Assembly: GCA_016521575.1 (NCBI GenBank)
Contig: JAEKDP010000011.1
Span: forward strand, 1 to 64,000
Origin: Rhodobacteraceae bacterium F11138
Lineage (GTDB): Bacteria > Pseudomonadota > Alphaproteobacteria > Rhodobacterales > Rhodobacteraceae
Length of the DNA: 64,000 bases
Direction: 5' to 3'
This document shows positions 1 through 8,326 of this stretch, in pieces (the stretch's first letter is position 1; each line of letters starts with the position of its first letter). The notes beneath the pieces are model-generated. The model was not told where the DNA came from. It saw only the letters and a program-made list of their open reading frames with translations, and ran no database searches. The position numbers and the translations under genes are program-made.

Positions 1-300
1 GAAGCCCGCGCAGAACGCCAGGGCCGAACCGCCGATCTCATCTCCCGCCTCGACTTCCTGATCCTCGATGAACTGGGTTATCTGCCCTTCGCCCAGACCG
101 GCGGACAGCTCCTGTTCCACCTGATCAGCAAACTCTACGAACGCACATCCATCATCGTCACAACCAACCTGGCCTTCGGCGAATGGCCCAGCGTCTTCGG
201 CGATGCCAAAATGACAACCGCGTTGCTCGACCGGCTTACGCACCACTGCGAGATCGTCGAAACCGGAAACGAAAGCTGGCGCTTCAAGAACCGCGCATAG
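1..300 (+). CDS. istB: IstB, IS21 transposition helper ATPase (C-terminal 99 residues)
   Basis: IstB is the AAA+ ATPase that assists the IstA transposase in target selection. The visible part begins mid-protein. It contains the Walker B segment [14 protein letters not shown] (about residues 18-31 of the fragment), the sensor-like stretch [13 protein letters not shown] and the arginine-finger region [15 protein letters not shown], all standard for IstB. It ends with TAG at 300, the usual C-terminus. The reading frame is intact as far as seen, so the helper could be functional; the N-terminus and Walker A are outside the window. Confidence 0.93.
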   Translation, partial: EARAERQGRTADLISRLDFLILDELGYLPFAQTGGQLLFHLISKLYERTSIIVTTNLAFGEWPSVFGDAKMTTALLDRLTHHCEIVETGNESWRFKNRA

Positions 301-429
301 CGCTAACCCGAAACCCCGCAGGCCCGCCGCCGCTGCGCTATGTGAGGGCTACGCAGCGCCGGGCCTGCTCAGCACAAGGGGGTCAATATTGGACGCCGAT
401 AGGGGGTCAAACTTCAATGCCGATTGACA
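1..429 (+). mobile_element. IS21-family insertion sequence, right end (left part outside window)
   Basis: The element is represented by the tail of istB and about 130 bp of non-coding end. Two copies of GGGGGTCAA (378-386 and 402-410), each followed by a short A/T-rich spacer, precede GATTGACA (422-429). Repeated internal copies near a terminus and an end reading TGTCAATC inward are typical of the IS21 family. Position 429 is taken as the element boundary because LysR coding sequence resumes directly after it. The left end and istA lie outside the window. Confidence 0.8.
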
Positions 430-875
430 TCATGCCGCGGCTGATCGCGGAACTCAACCGCCGCAGCGTTGCCGCGCGTTACCGGATCGCGGAACTTGAT
501 TCGGAGGCGCTGGTGGATGCGGTGCGCGCCGGCGCGCATCTCGTGGGCCTGGGCTTTAATGATTTCCTGCATCCATCCCTGACCTTTGTCAGCCTGTTCC
601 GCGCGCAACCCCATATAGCTTTGCCGAGACATCACCACCTGGCGAAATCTCGTTCACTGTCCCTCCATCAAATGATCGAGGAACCTTACATTTTCCTCAA
701 TTTCCCAGGCGCACGAGCCTACTACGGCGGCCTGTTCGATCATCATCGAATTGCTCCGAACATAAGGTTTGTGGTCGATTCAACCGAGATGGCACGCAGA
801 TTGGTGGAAGGTGGTTTCGGATATGCAGGCCGGGTCGTGCAGGTGTCGGGCCAGGATGTCATTGCCGAGCAGTGA
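430..875 (+). pseudogene. LysR-type regulator, C-terminal substrate-binding part, cut by IS21
   Basis: From MPRLIAELNRR onward the frame reads as the effector-binding (periplasmic-binding-like) domain of a LysR-family transcriptional regulator: GLGFNDFLHPSL, then ALPRHHHLAKS, which is the usual 'P..HPLA' segment, then SLHQMIEEPYIFL and a final segment STEMARRLVEGGFGYA. The N-terminal helix-turn-helix and the first half of the effector domain are missing, replaced by the IS21 end at 429. The last residues after GFGYA do not resemble a normal LysR C-terminus, so a second lesion is possible. The gene cannot bind DNA and is best called a pseudogene. Confidence 0.75.
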
Positions 876-1007
876 GCCAGTGAAGGCGTCACTGGTTCAA
901 GCCCACTGGCAAACGCCGCTTCACGGGTGATTTTCCATCCGGCGCTGAAGTCGTCTGCGTGGGTTGTAAAAACCCCAGCCATCAGCCGTTATTGACATCA
1001 GAGCCGC

Positions 1008-1637
1008 CTATTCATCTGTTCGCGGGGCGGTGCGTGCCGGAAACTCTTTCAGAATGGTCTGCGCCGCTTGCGCCAATCGCTGCGCGGATGCCCCGGCAAG
1101 CTCGGCATCATTCAGTCGCTTTTTCGCCTGAGCATGCCAGATCGGGCGTTTGATACGGGTATCAAAGACATCCACCGAGAAAGTCCCTTCTGTGACCGAA
1201 ACGGGTTCCGGTTGGGTCATGGGCGGCCCGAACGCGGTATAGGGCACACGATAGCCCGGACCATAGTATCGTCCGCCCCATGCCCACGCGTCATAGGTGC
1301 TCACATAGGGGGCCGGATACTGGCGCAATTCGATCTTGTCGCGGGCACCCATTGTGAATGACACCGCGAAATCAGCCGCGCCGGTGGGCACAAACCGATA
1401 TCCTTTGCGTTGAAACTCCGCTTTCAGCGCATCGGCCATGTTGGCGGCCGTCAACGCAGAGATCGGGTGATCCCCGGTCTTGATCAGGGGCGGGTTCTTG
1501 GCCCAGGTAAAGGTGCGCAGCCGCGCAAAATCCTCATCAGGATCCGAGTCCGTATATACCGCAGGCGCACAAGCCACGAGCGCGAAGCCGAAAAATACCA
1601 GAACCGCGAGGTTCAATGCTGCTCTTACAGGTTTCAT
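1008..1637 (-). CDS. DUF4136-type outer-membrane lipoprotein
   Basis: A 209-residue protein with an N-terminal signal and lipobox: MKPVRAALNLAVLVFFGFAL is followed by VAC, so Cys23 or thereabouts would be the lipidated residue. The mature part has the DUF4136 layout: DPDEDFARLRTFTWA near the N-terminus, a helix ALKAEFQRKGYRF, a beta strand DFAVSFTMG, a Tyr/Gly/Pro-rich middle and the strand TFSVDVFDTRIKRPIWHAQA. Function of the family is unknown; it is an envelope protein. The start at 1637 is chosen over an upstream ATG (1664) because AAAGGA lies about 10 nt before it and the signal peptide begins there. No operon partner is evident. Confidence 0.8.
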   Translation of the reverse strand: MKPVRAALNLAVLVFFGFALVACAPAVYTDSDPDEDFARLRTFTWAKNPPLIKTGDHPISALTAANMADALKAEFQRKGYRFVPTGAADFAVSFTMGARDKIELRQYPAPYVSTYDAWAWGGRYYGPGYRVPYTAFGPPMTQPEPVSVTEGTFSVDVFDTRIKRPIWHAQAKKRLNDAELAGASAQRLAQAAQTILKEFPARTAPRTDE

Positions 1638-1830
1638 ATTTCGGTAGTCCTTTTCATTGTCCAAACGGTCTGATCCGGGCGTTGATCATTTCTGGCAGCG
1701 CCATCTTGGGCATCGTTTCGGCCCGGCTTTCAGCCCGCATGGCTGTCGCAGGATTATGGGGCATGTGTTTGCTGCCGCCCGCGCCCGCAAAAACAGATAT
1801 CCTGGGTTCTGGTATTCAGGGCGCAACGTG

Positions 1831-2883
1831 TCAGTCCCGCGTCCAGTACCCCGCAATATAGGCGTTCTGTGGCTTGCCGCCACGTTGTTTGTAACCATGC
1901 CGAACCTGCTGTGCTGCCGCTTTTTCGGCGGCAAACCAGAAATAGTGATCGGGCATTTCGGCATGGGTGGAAAGCGCGAGTTTCGCCAGCGCCGCCGCAT
2001 CCGGCTGTGCCATCCAGGTCAATTCAACCCCGTCTGGCACCGAAATCGGATATCCGCAGCCTGCTGCATCCGCCGCCATCATCAGAATTTTCCCCGATGC
2101 GTTGGCGGGCAGGGCTTCTGCGATCCGCGCGATTGCCGGAAACGCGGTTTCATCCGCAAAGGCCAGGATCTGTTCGGTTCGCGGGATGCCGCCCCCACCG
2201 GGCCCCATGAAGGCGACGGTATCGCCGGTGCTGACCGAGCCGGCCCATTGGGTCACGCGGCCTCCGTCATGCAGAAAGACGTCGAAATCCATCAAACCCG
2301 CGTCATGATCGACCCAGCGTGTGGTATACACGGGACGATGCAGCGCCTTGTCGCCCTGTGGCCAGGCGGTTGCGCCATTTGCCTTGACGCTTGGCCACTG
2401 GATGTCGCGCAGCCCCGCAGGCGGCAGAACGAGACGAAAATGGATCGCATCGTCCTGAAATCCGCCCAGATCGTCGGCTTTGATTCGCACGCGCAGGAAT
2501 GCGCTGCCCAGCGGGTGCACGGATTGCACTGTCGCGAAATAAAGATTGGGCGGCAGCGTTTCGGTGTCGTTCAGGTCATTCCATCGTAGGGTTTCGGTGA
2601 TGTCTGGCATCGCGTTGGCAAGAATGTCGATCAACCCGTCGCGCAGCGTTTGCAGCCGCTCGGGCCGGTCGGCGAACAGGTTGATCTGCAATCCCTCCCG
2701 ATGATCGGAGAAATGGACCAGTCCGCTTCTGGCGCGCATCAGAAGATGGGTTTCGCTGCTCTCGACCATTTCGATCGCGGGGCTGCTGTTTGCGCGATGT
2801 TGCAATATCTTGCTGAACGCGGCGTATTCAACGCCGGGCAGGCGGGTTTCGGTCGTATGTGGAAATTTGGCGGCAATGGTCAC
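1831..2883 (-). CDS. Siderophore-interacting FAD/NAD(P)H reductase with N-terminal DUF2218 domain
   Basis: Ferric-siderophore reductase family (ViuB/SIP): cytoplasmic FAD enzymes that release iron by reducing imported Fe(III)-siderophore. About 85 N-terminal residues match DUF2218, a small domain often fused to SIPs (SGLVHFSDHREGLQINLFA). The FAD-binding part shows RPVYTTRWVDHDAGLMDFDV (FAD contacts RxYTxR) and the C-terminal SIP domain shows AFADETAFPAIARIAE and the closing YIAGYWTRD. The GTG at 2883 is preferred, with AGGA 8 nt upstream; ATGs at 2910/2916 lack a ribosome site. No siderophore receptor is adjacent, though a haem/iron block lies at 32-40 kb. Confidence 0.88.
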   Translation of the reverse strand: MTIAAKFPHTTETRLPGVEYAAFSKILQHRANSSPAIEMVESSETHLLMRARSGLVHFSDHREGLQINLFADRPERLQTLRDGLIDILANAMPDITETLRWNDLNDTETLPPNLYFATVQSVHPLGSAFLRVRIKADDLGGFQDDAIHFRLVLPPAGLRDIQWPSVKANGATAWPQGDKALHRPVYTTRWVDHDAGLMDFDVFLHDGGRVTQWAGSVSTGDTVAFMGPGGGGIPRTEQILAFADETAFPAIARIAEALPANASGKILMMAADAAGCGYPISVPDGVELTWMAQPDAAALAKLALSTHAEMPDHYFWFAAEKAAAQQVRHGYKQRGGKPQNAYIAGYWTRD

Positions 2884-3086
2884 GGTGCGGTTCCTGTCAG
2901 CTCTTGGCATTGGCAACGGGCTGGCTGGAAACTCCGCATGTAGCTTTGCGGCTGGCTATCCGAATCGGCGCCAGATTAAGCTTCCGCACCGCGAGGTCAA
3001 GCGAGGCTCAACTGGGGTGATACTTTGGCGGAACCGTCTTCATTCCGTATCAAACAAGGCAAGGCATGATCCAAGCCCGCATCCGG

Positions 3087-3701
3087 TCAGTTGTCGTCCA
3101 GGGTAGGGGCGCAATAGAAGCGTGATGCGATCTCGCGCAGCTTTCCCGAACGGAAGAGTTCGGGCATGGTCCATTCCGGTTCGTCCCCCGCGAAGAGGTC
3201 GAGAAACGCGATCGCCAGCGACGGATCCTGTTCCACATTCTCGCGGAAGCTCCACCAGGTGCGTGTTTCGTCCACGGTGGGGCTGTTGTGCTGCGCGTGG
3301 TGAAAGTCGCTTTCAAGCACGGTACCGCGCACATTCAGGCAAAAGGCGACGTATAGATACCCCTCGGGCCAGAAATAGGCCGGGTTCGACTGGTCCGCGC
3401 CCTTGGGGCGTGACTGTAACCTAGCGGGCTTGTGCGTGATCAGAGTTCGAAGCATCAGCCCCGCAGCGAAGCCGACATAGGCCCGCTTGTCATCGGCCGA
3501 GACCGGTTTTTGCGCCTCGAAGGCGTGCAGCCATTCGGCGAAGACAGCCGCAAGCGCGGCACTGTCCAGCGTAAAACGATTGTTGGTCTCGGTCTGGGTT
3601 TTCTCAAGCTGCGTTTCGAAGGCGCGCACAAACCAGCGTAGGCGCTGAGCGGCTTTGTGCACCTGCTCTTGGGCGGGGGCGGTCGTCTCGGGAAGGCTCA
3701 T
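3087..3701 (-). CDS. Uncharacterised protein, module A second gene (paralogue of the N-terminal half at 16702)
   Basis: A 204-residue soluble protein of no family I recognise. It is clearly homologous to residues 15-190 of the protein encoded at 16702-17919: both have RLRWF..AF near residue 21, an AFE..KP....DKR block, a GLML segment, then WPEGY..V.FCLNVR..VL..DF (here residues 111-133) and FAG.EP.W..PE.F near the end. The start has GGAG 6 nt upstream. It lies 9 bp downstream of its partner gene (3711-4406), matching the gene order of the second copy, so the two probably act together. There is no HAD-like domain here, unlike the other copy. Function cannot be inferred from sequence. Confidence 0.75.
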   Translation of the reverse strand: MSLPETTAPAQEQVHKAAQRLRWFVRAFETQLEKTQTETNNRFTLDSAALAAVFAEWLHAFEAQKPVSADDKRAYVGFAAGLMLRTLITHKPARLQSRPKGADQSNPAYFWPEGYLYVAFCLNVRGTVLESDFHHAQHNSPTVDETRTWWSFRENVEQDPSLAIAFLDLFAGDEPEWTMPELFRSGKLREIASRFYCAPTLDDN

Positions 3702-3710
3702 TGTTCGCTC

Positions 3711-4406
3711 CTAGAGATGATCCGACATCCGGTCGAGATAGGCCGAGAGCGTTGTTTCGTCCCGCATGGCATCAAGCGCATCGTCGCGGGTGGCCAAGAC
3801 CAGCGCCATGGCAAGATCGACCAGACGGTCTTCGTCGTGAAGGCTGTCGCCGCGTTCGGACAGCAGCCAAACGACAATGGCCAGCAGCGTCAGTGTGATT
3901 TCGGCCTTTTCATCAGCCTCGAGATGGATGAACAGCCGTGGCGTGGTGCCGATGACGCAGCCGTCAAGTGCGCGCCGGACCAGCTGCGCTGCGTGAACTG
4001 TAGGCGTGACCGCGCCCTTGGGCAGTTGGACAAGTTGCGCCGCCAGAAGCGTTTCGCTCAGCAGTTGGTGGCGTGCGCCGGCATCGTCGGCATGGCCGAG
4101 GTGATGCCAGGCGTGGCCGATTACGACAGCGCAGGTCGCGGCGGCCGCTCGGTCTTGCTCAATACCCTTTGCAACACGTCCAGCCAGCGCAATCTGTTCC
4201 TGACTGATCGGTGCCGCCACCAGCCGGCTGCCTGTCGAACGTATCGACTGGAAGACGGCCGAAAGTTCGGCCCGCAGTGACTTTGGCAGCATGTCCGCCG
4301 CCGGTTCAAGCGCCTGATGGGCACCATCCGCAATACTAGCTGCTCCGCGCAGCACGTCCCGCAGCGGCATTTTCAGGTCGGGGAGGAATGGCGTCTGTTT
4401 CATCAT
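3711..4406 (-). CDS. Uncharacterised helical protein, module A first gene (paralogue of 16016-16690)
   Basis: A 231-residue protein without recognised domains, predicted mostly alpha-helical. The opening PLRDVLRGAAS matches PLKDLLRGLRS of the protein at 16016, and a central LLSETLLAAQLVQ matches LVSETLAAQTFQS, so the two are paralogues. The start at 4406 is chosen because AAGGA precedes the ATGATG; the longer frame to 4433 lacks a ribosome site. The gene starts inside the 3' end of the PfkB kinase gene (71 bp overlap), so it should be translationally coupled to the sugar operon. The same gene pair reappears beyond the other end of the sugar cluster. Confidence 0.72.
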   Translation of the reverse strand: MMKQTPFLPDLKMPLRDVLRGAASIADGAHQALEPAADMLPKSLRAELSAVFQSIRSTGSRLVAAPISQEQIALAGRVAKGIEQDRAAAATCAVVIGHAWHHLGHADDAGARHQLLSETLLAAQLVQLPKGAVTPTVHAAQLVRRALDGCVIGTTPRLFIHLEADEKAEITLTLLAIVVWLLSERGDSLHDEDRLVDLAMALVLATRDDALDAMRDETTLSAYLDRMSDHL

Positions 4407-5376
4407 GGCGTCCTTGGGTGATGCCGTCAGCATAGACCTGGAGGGGGGTGTTTTCCATGAATTTTAATGTCTCTTCGAGCGTGGTGACCCCGGCCTGCGA
4501 TCCCAGGCCCGTGGCGTTCTGCGCGGATGAGGCCTGTGCGATACGGATGCAATCGGTCAACTCCCAGCCGAGATGCAGCCCGGTTGCGAAGCCGGCGTTG
4601 AAGCAGTCACCACATCCACACGAACAGACCATTTCGATGGCATAGGCGGGTACATCTATGCGGGTGCCATCCTGGCCGCGATACATGGCACCGTTCGGCC
4701 CCAGCGTCAGGATAACCGCTCCGGTGCCTTGGTCGAGCAGAAAGCTGGCAATGTCTTCCAGATCCGTCAGACCCGAAAGGGCCGCTGCTTCTTCCTCGGA
4801 CGGGATGAAATAATCCGTGTGGGCCAGCAGCGGTTGGACGCGCGCGAAATCCTCTGGCGTGGATGCGAATACGTCAAGCGTGGTCGTGATGCCGCGCTTG
4901 GCGGCTTCGGCCATGATCTCGGCATTGCGGCCGCGATCCATGGCATCCATCAGCCCGACGCCGCCAAGATGCAGAATGCGGGTATCGAGCACACGGTCGA
5001 TCTGTGCATCATCCACATAGAACGCCCCGGTGGCGCCAAGCTTGTGCAGCGCGGGGCGCTGGCCGTCCGGACGGGTCGTGACAATGCTGGACGAGGTCGC
5101 AACGTCCTTGCAGCGCTGCATCAGCACCGTGTCGACGTCAAAATCGGCAAAGCGGCGCAGCACCCAGTCGCCCATGAGATCGTTGCCGACCCCGCCCACC
5201 GCCTGAACGGAAAGCCCGTGCTTGGCGGCGACCACCGCCGCCGACCCGGCGGCCCCCGAAATTGCAAGGGCGAAATCCTCGACGAAGGTTGTACCGCCCG
5301 CGGGCGGGATGGCGCTAACCGGACGGCAGAGTGCATCGAATGTGTGAAACCCGAGGGCCGTGTAGTCGAATGTCAT
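4336..5376 (-). CDS. PfkB/ribokinase-family carbohydrate kinase
   Basis: Transfers phosphate from ATP to a sugar, sugar alcohol or ketose in the cytoplasm; the substrate is presumably imported by the adjacent ABC system. The 346-residue protein has the PfkB layout: an N-terminal GG-type signature (ISGAAGSAAVVAAKHGL then GGVGNDLMGDWVLRRF, residues 40-76) and the C-terminal anion-hole/catalytic motif at 250-262, here CSCGCGDCFNAG instead of the common DTTGAGDAFNAG, with the catalytic Asp257 kept. The Cys-rich form of this motif is unusual. The start has AGGAGGAG about 7 nt upstream. Last gene but two of the minus-strand operon; its 3' end overlaps the next gene by 71 bp. Confidence 0.88.
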   Translation of the reverse strand: MTFDYTALGFHTFDALCRPVSAIPPAGGTTFVEDFALAISGAAGSAAVVAAKHGLSVQAVGGVGNDLMGDWVLRRFADFDVDTVLMQRCKDVATSSSIVTTRPDGQRPALHKLGATGAFYVDDAQIDRVLDTRILHLGGVGLMDAMDRGRNAEIMAEAAKRGITTTLDVFASTPEDFARVQPLLAHTDYFIPSEEEAAALSGLTDLEDIASFLLDQGTGAVILTLGPNGAMYRGQDGTRIDVPAYAIEMVCSCGCGDCFNAGFATGLHLGWELTDCIRIAQASSAQNATGLGSQAGVTTLEETLKFMENTPLQVYADGITQGRHDETDAIPPRPENAAAGRAARSS

Positions 5377-5433
5377 GATGTCTCCTCCTGCGTGCTGCCG
5401 GTCAGGACCGCCTCTGTACGGGGGCCATTTGGA

Positions 5434-6483
5434 TCAGCTTAGCCTCTGTCCGGTGGTTGTGTCGAAAAGATAGAGTCGAGACAGATCGAAAGTGACCGTC
5501 TCAGGCTTGTTCATCGACGCGCGGTATTCCCGGCTGGCTTTGACCTCGATAAGCTTCTCACCCGCCTTGACCGTCAGGTAGGTCAAGTCGCCGGTGGGCT
5601 CCACACCGTAAACAGTGCCGGACAGGTGGGGCGATCCGCCTGCGACGGTACAGTCCTCGGGGCGTATCCCAAGTGTAACTGCACCGCTGTGGCGGGTGGG
5701 CAGGTTTGCAACTTCGATCCCCGGCGCGCGGAAGGCCCCGTTCTCAAGCTTGCCTTCGATCAGGTTCATGGGCGGTGACCCGATGAAGCTTGCCACGAAA
5801 GTGTTGGCCGGATCGTTGTAGATCTGATCCGGGGTTCCGATCTGCTGGATTGCACCATTTTCCATGATCACGATACGGTCGGCCAGCGTCATCGCTTCGA
5901 TCTGATCATGCGTCACATACACGGTGGTGATCTTCAATTCGCGCTGGATGTGCTTGATCTGAACCCGCATGGCTTGCCGCAATTTCGCGTCAAGGTTCGA
6001 CAGTGGCTCGTCCATCAGGAACACCTGCGGCTGTCGCACGATCGCGCGTGCCAGCGCCGCACGCTGCCGCTGACCGCCCGAAAGCGCCCCCGGCTTGCGG
6101 TCAAGGTAGTCGGTCAGTTCCACGAATTCGGCCGCACGTCGTACCTTGGCATCGTGCTGATCACGCGGCACGCCACGCATGCGCAACGGGAAGCGGATGT
6201 TTTCGTAGATGGTCATGTTCGGGTACAGTGCGTATCCTTGGAACACCATTGCGACGTCGCGGTCGCGTGCGTCGATGTCGTTCATCACCTCGCCATCCAT
6301 GACGATACGCCCCTCGGAAGGATCTTCGAGACCGGCGATCATGCGCATGGTGGTCGTCTTGCCGCAGCCGGACGGCCCCAGGAAAACGATGAACTCCTCG
6401 TCGGCGATGTCGATATTGACATCGCGAACCCCCTGTACGGCGCCCCAGCTTTTCTGGATTTCGGTCAGTTCGATACGTGCCAT
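5434..6483 (-). CDS. Sugar ABC transporter ATP-binding protein (MalK/UgpC type)
   Basis: ATPase subunit of a carbohydrate importer. Walker A GPSGCGKT at residues 36-43, Q-loop FQGYALYP at 81-88, signature LSGGQRQR at 134-141, Walker B VFLMDEP at 154-160, followed by SNLDAKLR and H-loop VYVTHDQIEAMTLADRI. The C-terminal regulatory OB-fold (about 230-349) includes GSPPMNLIEG and LGIRPEDC, typical of the MalK/UgpC subfamily. It lies 5 bp after the permease gene with AAGGG upstream. It would couple ATP hydrolysis to the permeases encoded at 6489 and 7338. Confidence 0.95.
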   Translation of the reverse strand: MARIELTEIQKSWGAVQGVRDVNIDIADEEFIVFLGPSGCGKTTTMRMIAGLEDPSEGRIVMDGEVMNDIDARDRDVAMVFQGYALYPNMTIYENIRFPLRMRGVPRDQHDAKVRRAAEFVELTDYLDRKPGALSGGQRQRAALARAIVRQPQVFLMDEPLSNLDAKLRQAMRVQIKHIQRELKITTVYVTHDQIEAMTLADRIVIMENGAIQQIGTPDQIYNDPANTFVASFIGSPPMNLIEGKLENGAFRAPGIEVANLPTRHSGAVTLGIRPEDCTVAGGSPHLSGTVYGVEPTGDLTYLTVKAGEKLIEVKASREYRASMNKPETVTFDLSRLYLFDTTTGQRLS

Positions 6484-6488
6484 TGACG

Positions 6489-7334
6489 TTACCCTTTCAA
6501 GGCGCCCATTGTCAGCCCGCGCGACAGATGCTTCTGGATGGCGACAACCACCAGGAAGACCGGCACGAAGGCCAAAAAGGCGACAAGTGCGATTGCGTTG
6601 TAGATGACCCCGTCAGACCCGCCGGTGAAATTCGAAAGGGCGACGGACATGGTATAGGCGTCCGGGGTCGAGGCGATGAGAAGTGTGAACAGGAACTCGT
6701 TGATCGCAAAGATCATGGCGATCACCGAGGCCGTGATGATACCGGGCAGGACCGCGGGGATGATGATCTCCCACAGGATGCGGATCTCGCCCGCTCCGTC
6801 GGTTTTGGCGGCGTCTTCAAGCTCCTTGGGGATGTCCAGCATGTAGCTGCGGATAATCCAGGTTACGAAACTCAGGTTGATCGCCGCATAGATCAGCATC
6901 AGCGCCCAGATCGTGTCGAGCAACCCGAAATTGCGGAACAGAAAGAAGATCGGCACTGCGACGATGGCCGGGGCCATCATGCGCGTGGACAGGATGTAAA
7001 AACCGATATCATCGCGACCCTTGTAGCTGAAGCGCGACAGCGAATAGGCCGCCGGAATCGCCAGCACGAGGTCGATGATTACCGATCCGATGATCGCCGC
7101 GATTGAATTGCGAAGGTAGGCTGCCATCGGCCAGTCTTCCCAGATCATGTGCCACGCATCGAGCGAGAAGCTGGGGAAGTAGATCGGCTGCGCAGTGATG
7201 ATTTCGGTTCGCGGGCGCAATCCGATGGACAGGAACCACAGCACGGGTGCAAGGCAGAACAACGCCCACCCCCCGAGGATGAGGTACCGAAGGGTCAGGC
7301 TTTCGCCTTTTGCTTTTTTGCGTTGGGATGTCAT
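6489..7334 (-). CDS. Sugar ABC transporter permease (MalG/UgpE type)
   Basis: Inner-membrane subunit of 281 residues with six predicted membrane segments, the first at about 17-37 (LRYLILGGWALFCLAPVLWF). The cytoplasmic EAA loop that docks on the ATPase is present (ELEDAAKTDGAGEIRILWEI, about residues 165-184). It ends with the short GLTMGALKG tail common in MalG-type permeases. The start has GAGGAGC 7 nt upstream, and the gene begins 3 bp after the stop of the partner permease, so the two are co-translated. Confidence 0.93.
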   Translation of the reverse strand: MTSQRKKAKGESLTLRYLILGGWALFCLAPVLWFLSIGLRPRTEIITAQPIYFPSFSLDAWHMIWEDWPMAAYLRNSIAAIIGSVIIDLVLAIPAAYSLSRFSYKGRDDIGFYILSTRMMAPAIVAVPIFFLFRNFGLLDTIWALMLIYAAINLSFVTWIIRSYMLDIPKELEDAAKTDGAGEIRILWEIIIPAVLPGIITASVIAMIFAINEFLFTLLIASTPDAYTMSVALSNFTGGSDGVIYNAIALVAFLAFVPVFLVVVAIQKHLSRGLTMGALKG

Positions 7335-7337
7335 TGG

Positions 7338-8282
7338 TCAGCTCCTCGGCGGCAAGAAGGCGCGCTTCACGACAAGCTGCGCGACGAGTATGGTGATGAT
7401 CAGCATGACCACCGACGCGGCCGATGCGTAGCCGAAATTGAAGAACTTGAAGCCGGTGCGGTAGATGAAATAGCTGATCGTCTCGGTTCCGAAGGCAGGG
7501 CCGCCTTTGGTGATGATGAAGACGTTGGTGAACATCGTGGTAATGTCGATCGCCCGCAGGATCAGTGCCACGGCGATAATGGGCTTCATCATCGGCAGCG
7601 AGATGTTCCAGAAGATCGCGTACCAAGATGCGCCATCCAGCCGGGCGGCTTCTTCCACCTCTTCATCCTGCCCCTGAAGGCCTGCGACGAAAATGATGAA
7701 CAGGAACGGCGTCCATTGCCACACGTCGGCAAGGATCAGGATGCCCCGGCTCATCCAGGTGGAGGATTGAAAGGCGATATTGCCATCCACCAGGCCCAGT
7801 TTCATCAGAAGGTCGGCGAACACCCGGCCATCAAGAAAGAACAGCTTGTAGATGAAGGCCACCGCCGAGGGCATGAAAAGCATGGGGACAAGGAAAATGA
7901 TCCGCCAGCCTTTCACCCACGGATCCCGGTAGGCGTAGAAGGCCAGGGCCAGGGCGAGAACGCATTGCACCACCAGGCTGATCGAACCGATCACAAGCGT
8001 GTTCCAGAGGGCTCCCCAGAACTGGTAGTCGGTGAGCAGCTTCTCGTAATTGCCAAAGCCGATCGGCCGCCATGGCCCGAACTTCACCTCGTGAAAGCTC
8101 TGGATGATCGCATAAACGCCCGGATAGAGCGTGATCAGCATCAGGTAGAGAACTGCAGGCGCCACCAGCAGATATGGCAAGGCGGCCTTGAAACGCTTGC
8201 TGCGACGCTTGAGAACTGGTCGTGCCGGAATGTCCGGAGCAGCTTTTGCTGCCCCGGACGCCGACAGGGAGGAGTTGCTCAT
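7338..8282 (-). CDS. Sugar ABC transporter permease (MalF/UgpA type)
   Basis: Inner-membrane subunit of 314 residues. A hydrophilic N-terminus of about 35 residues is followed by a first membrane helix (LPYLLVAPAVLYLMLITLYP), a periplasmic loop and five further helices. The EAA loop reads EEVEEAARLDGASWYAIFWN. It forms a heterodimer with the permease encoded at 6489. AAAGGAG precedes the start, 44 nt after the stop of the binding-protein gene. Confidence 0.93.
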   Translation of the reverse strand: MSNSSLSASGAAKAAPDIPARPVLKRRSKRFKAALPYLLVAPAVLYLMLITLYPGVYAIIQSFHEVKFGPWRPIGFGNYEKLLTDYQFWGALWNTLVIGSISLVVQCVLALALAFYAYRDPWVKGWRIIFLVPMLFMPSAVAFIYKLFFLDGRVFADLLMKLGLVDGNIAFQSSTWMSRGILILADVWQWTPFLFIIFVAGLQGQDEEVEEAARLDGASWYAIFWNISLPMMKPIIAVALILRAIDITTMFTNVFIITKGGPAFGTETISYFIYRTGFKFFNFGYASAASVVMLIITILVAQLVVKRAFLPPRS

Positions 8283-8326
8283 GACGAGCTCCTTTGCTCT
8301 GCCCTTGGTCTTTGGATGATCTGTCC

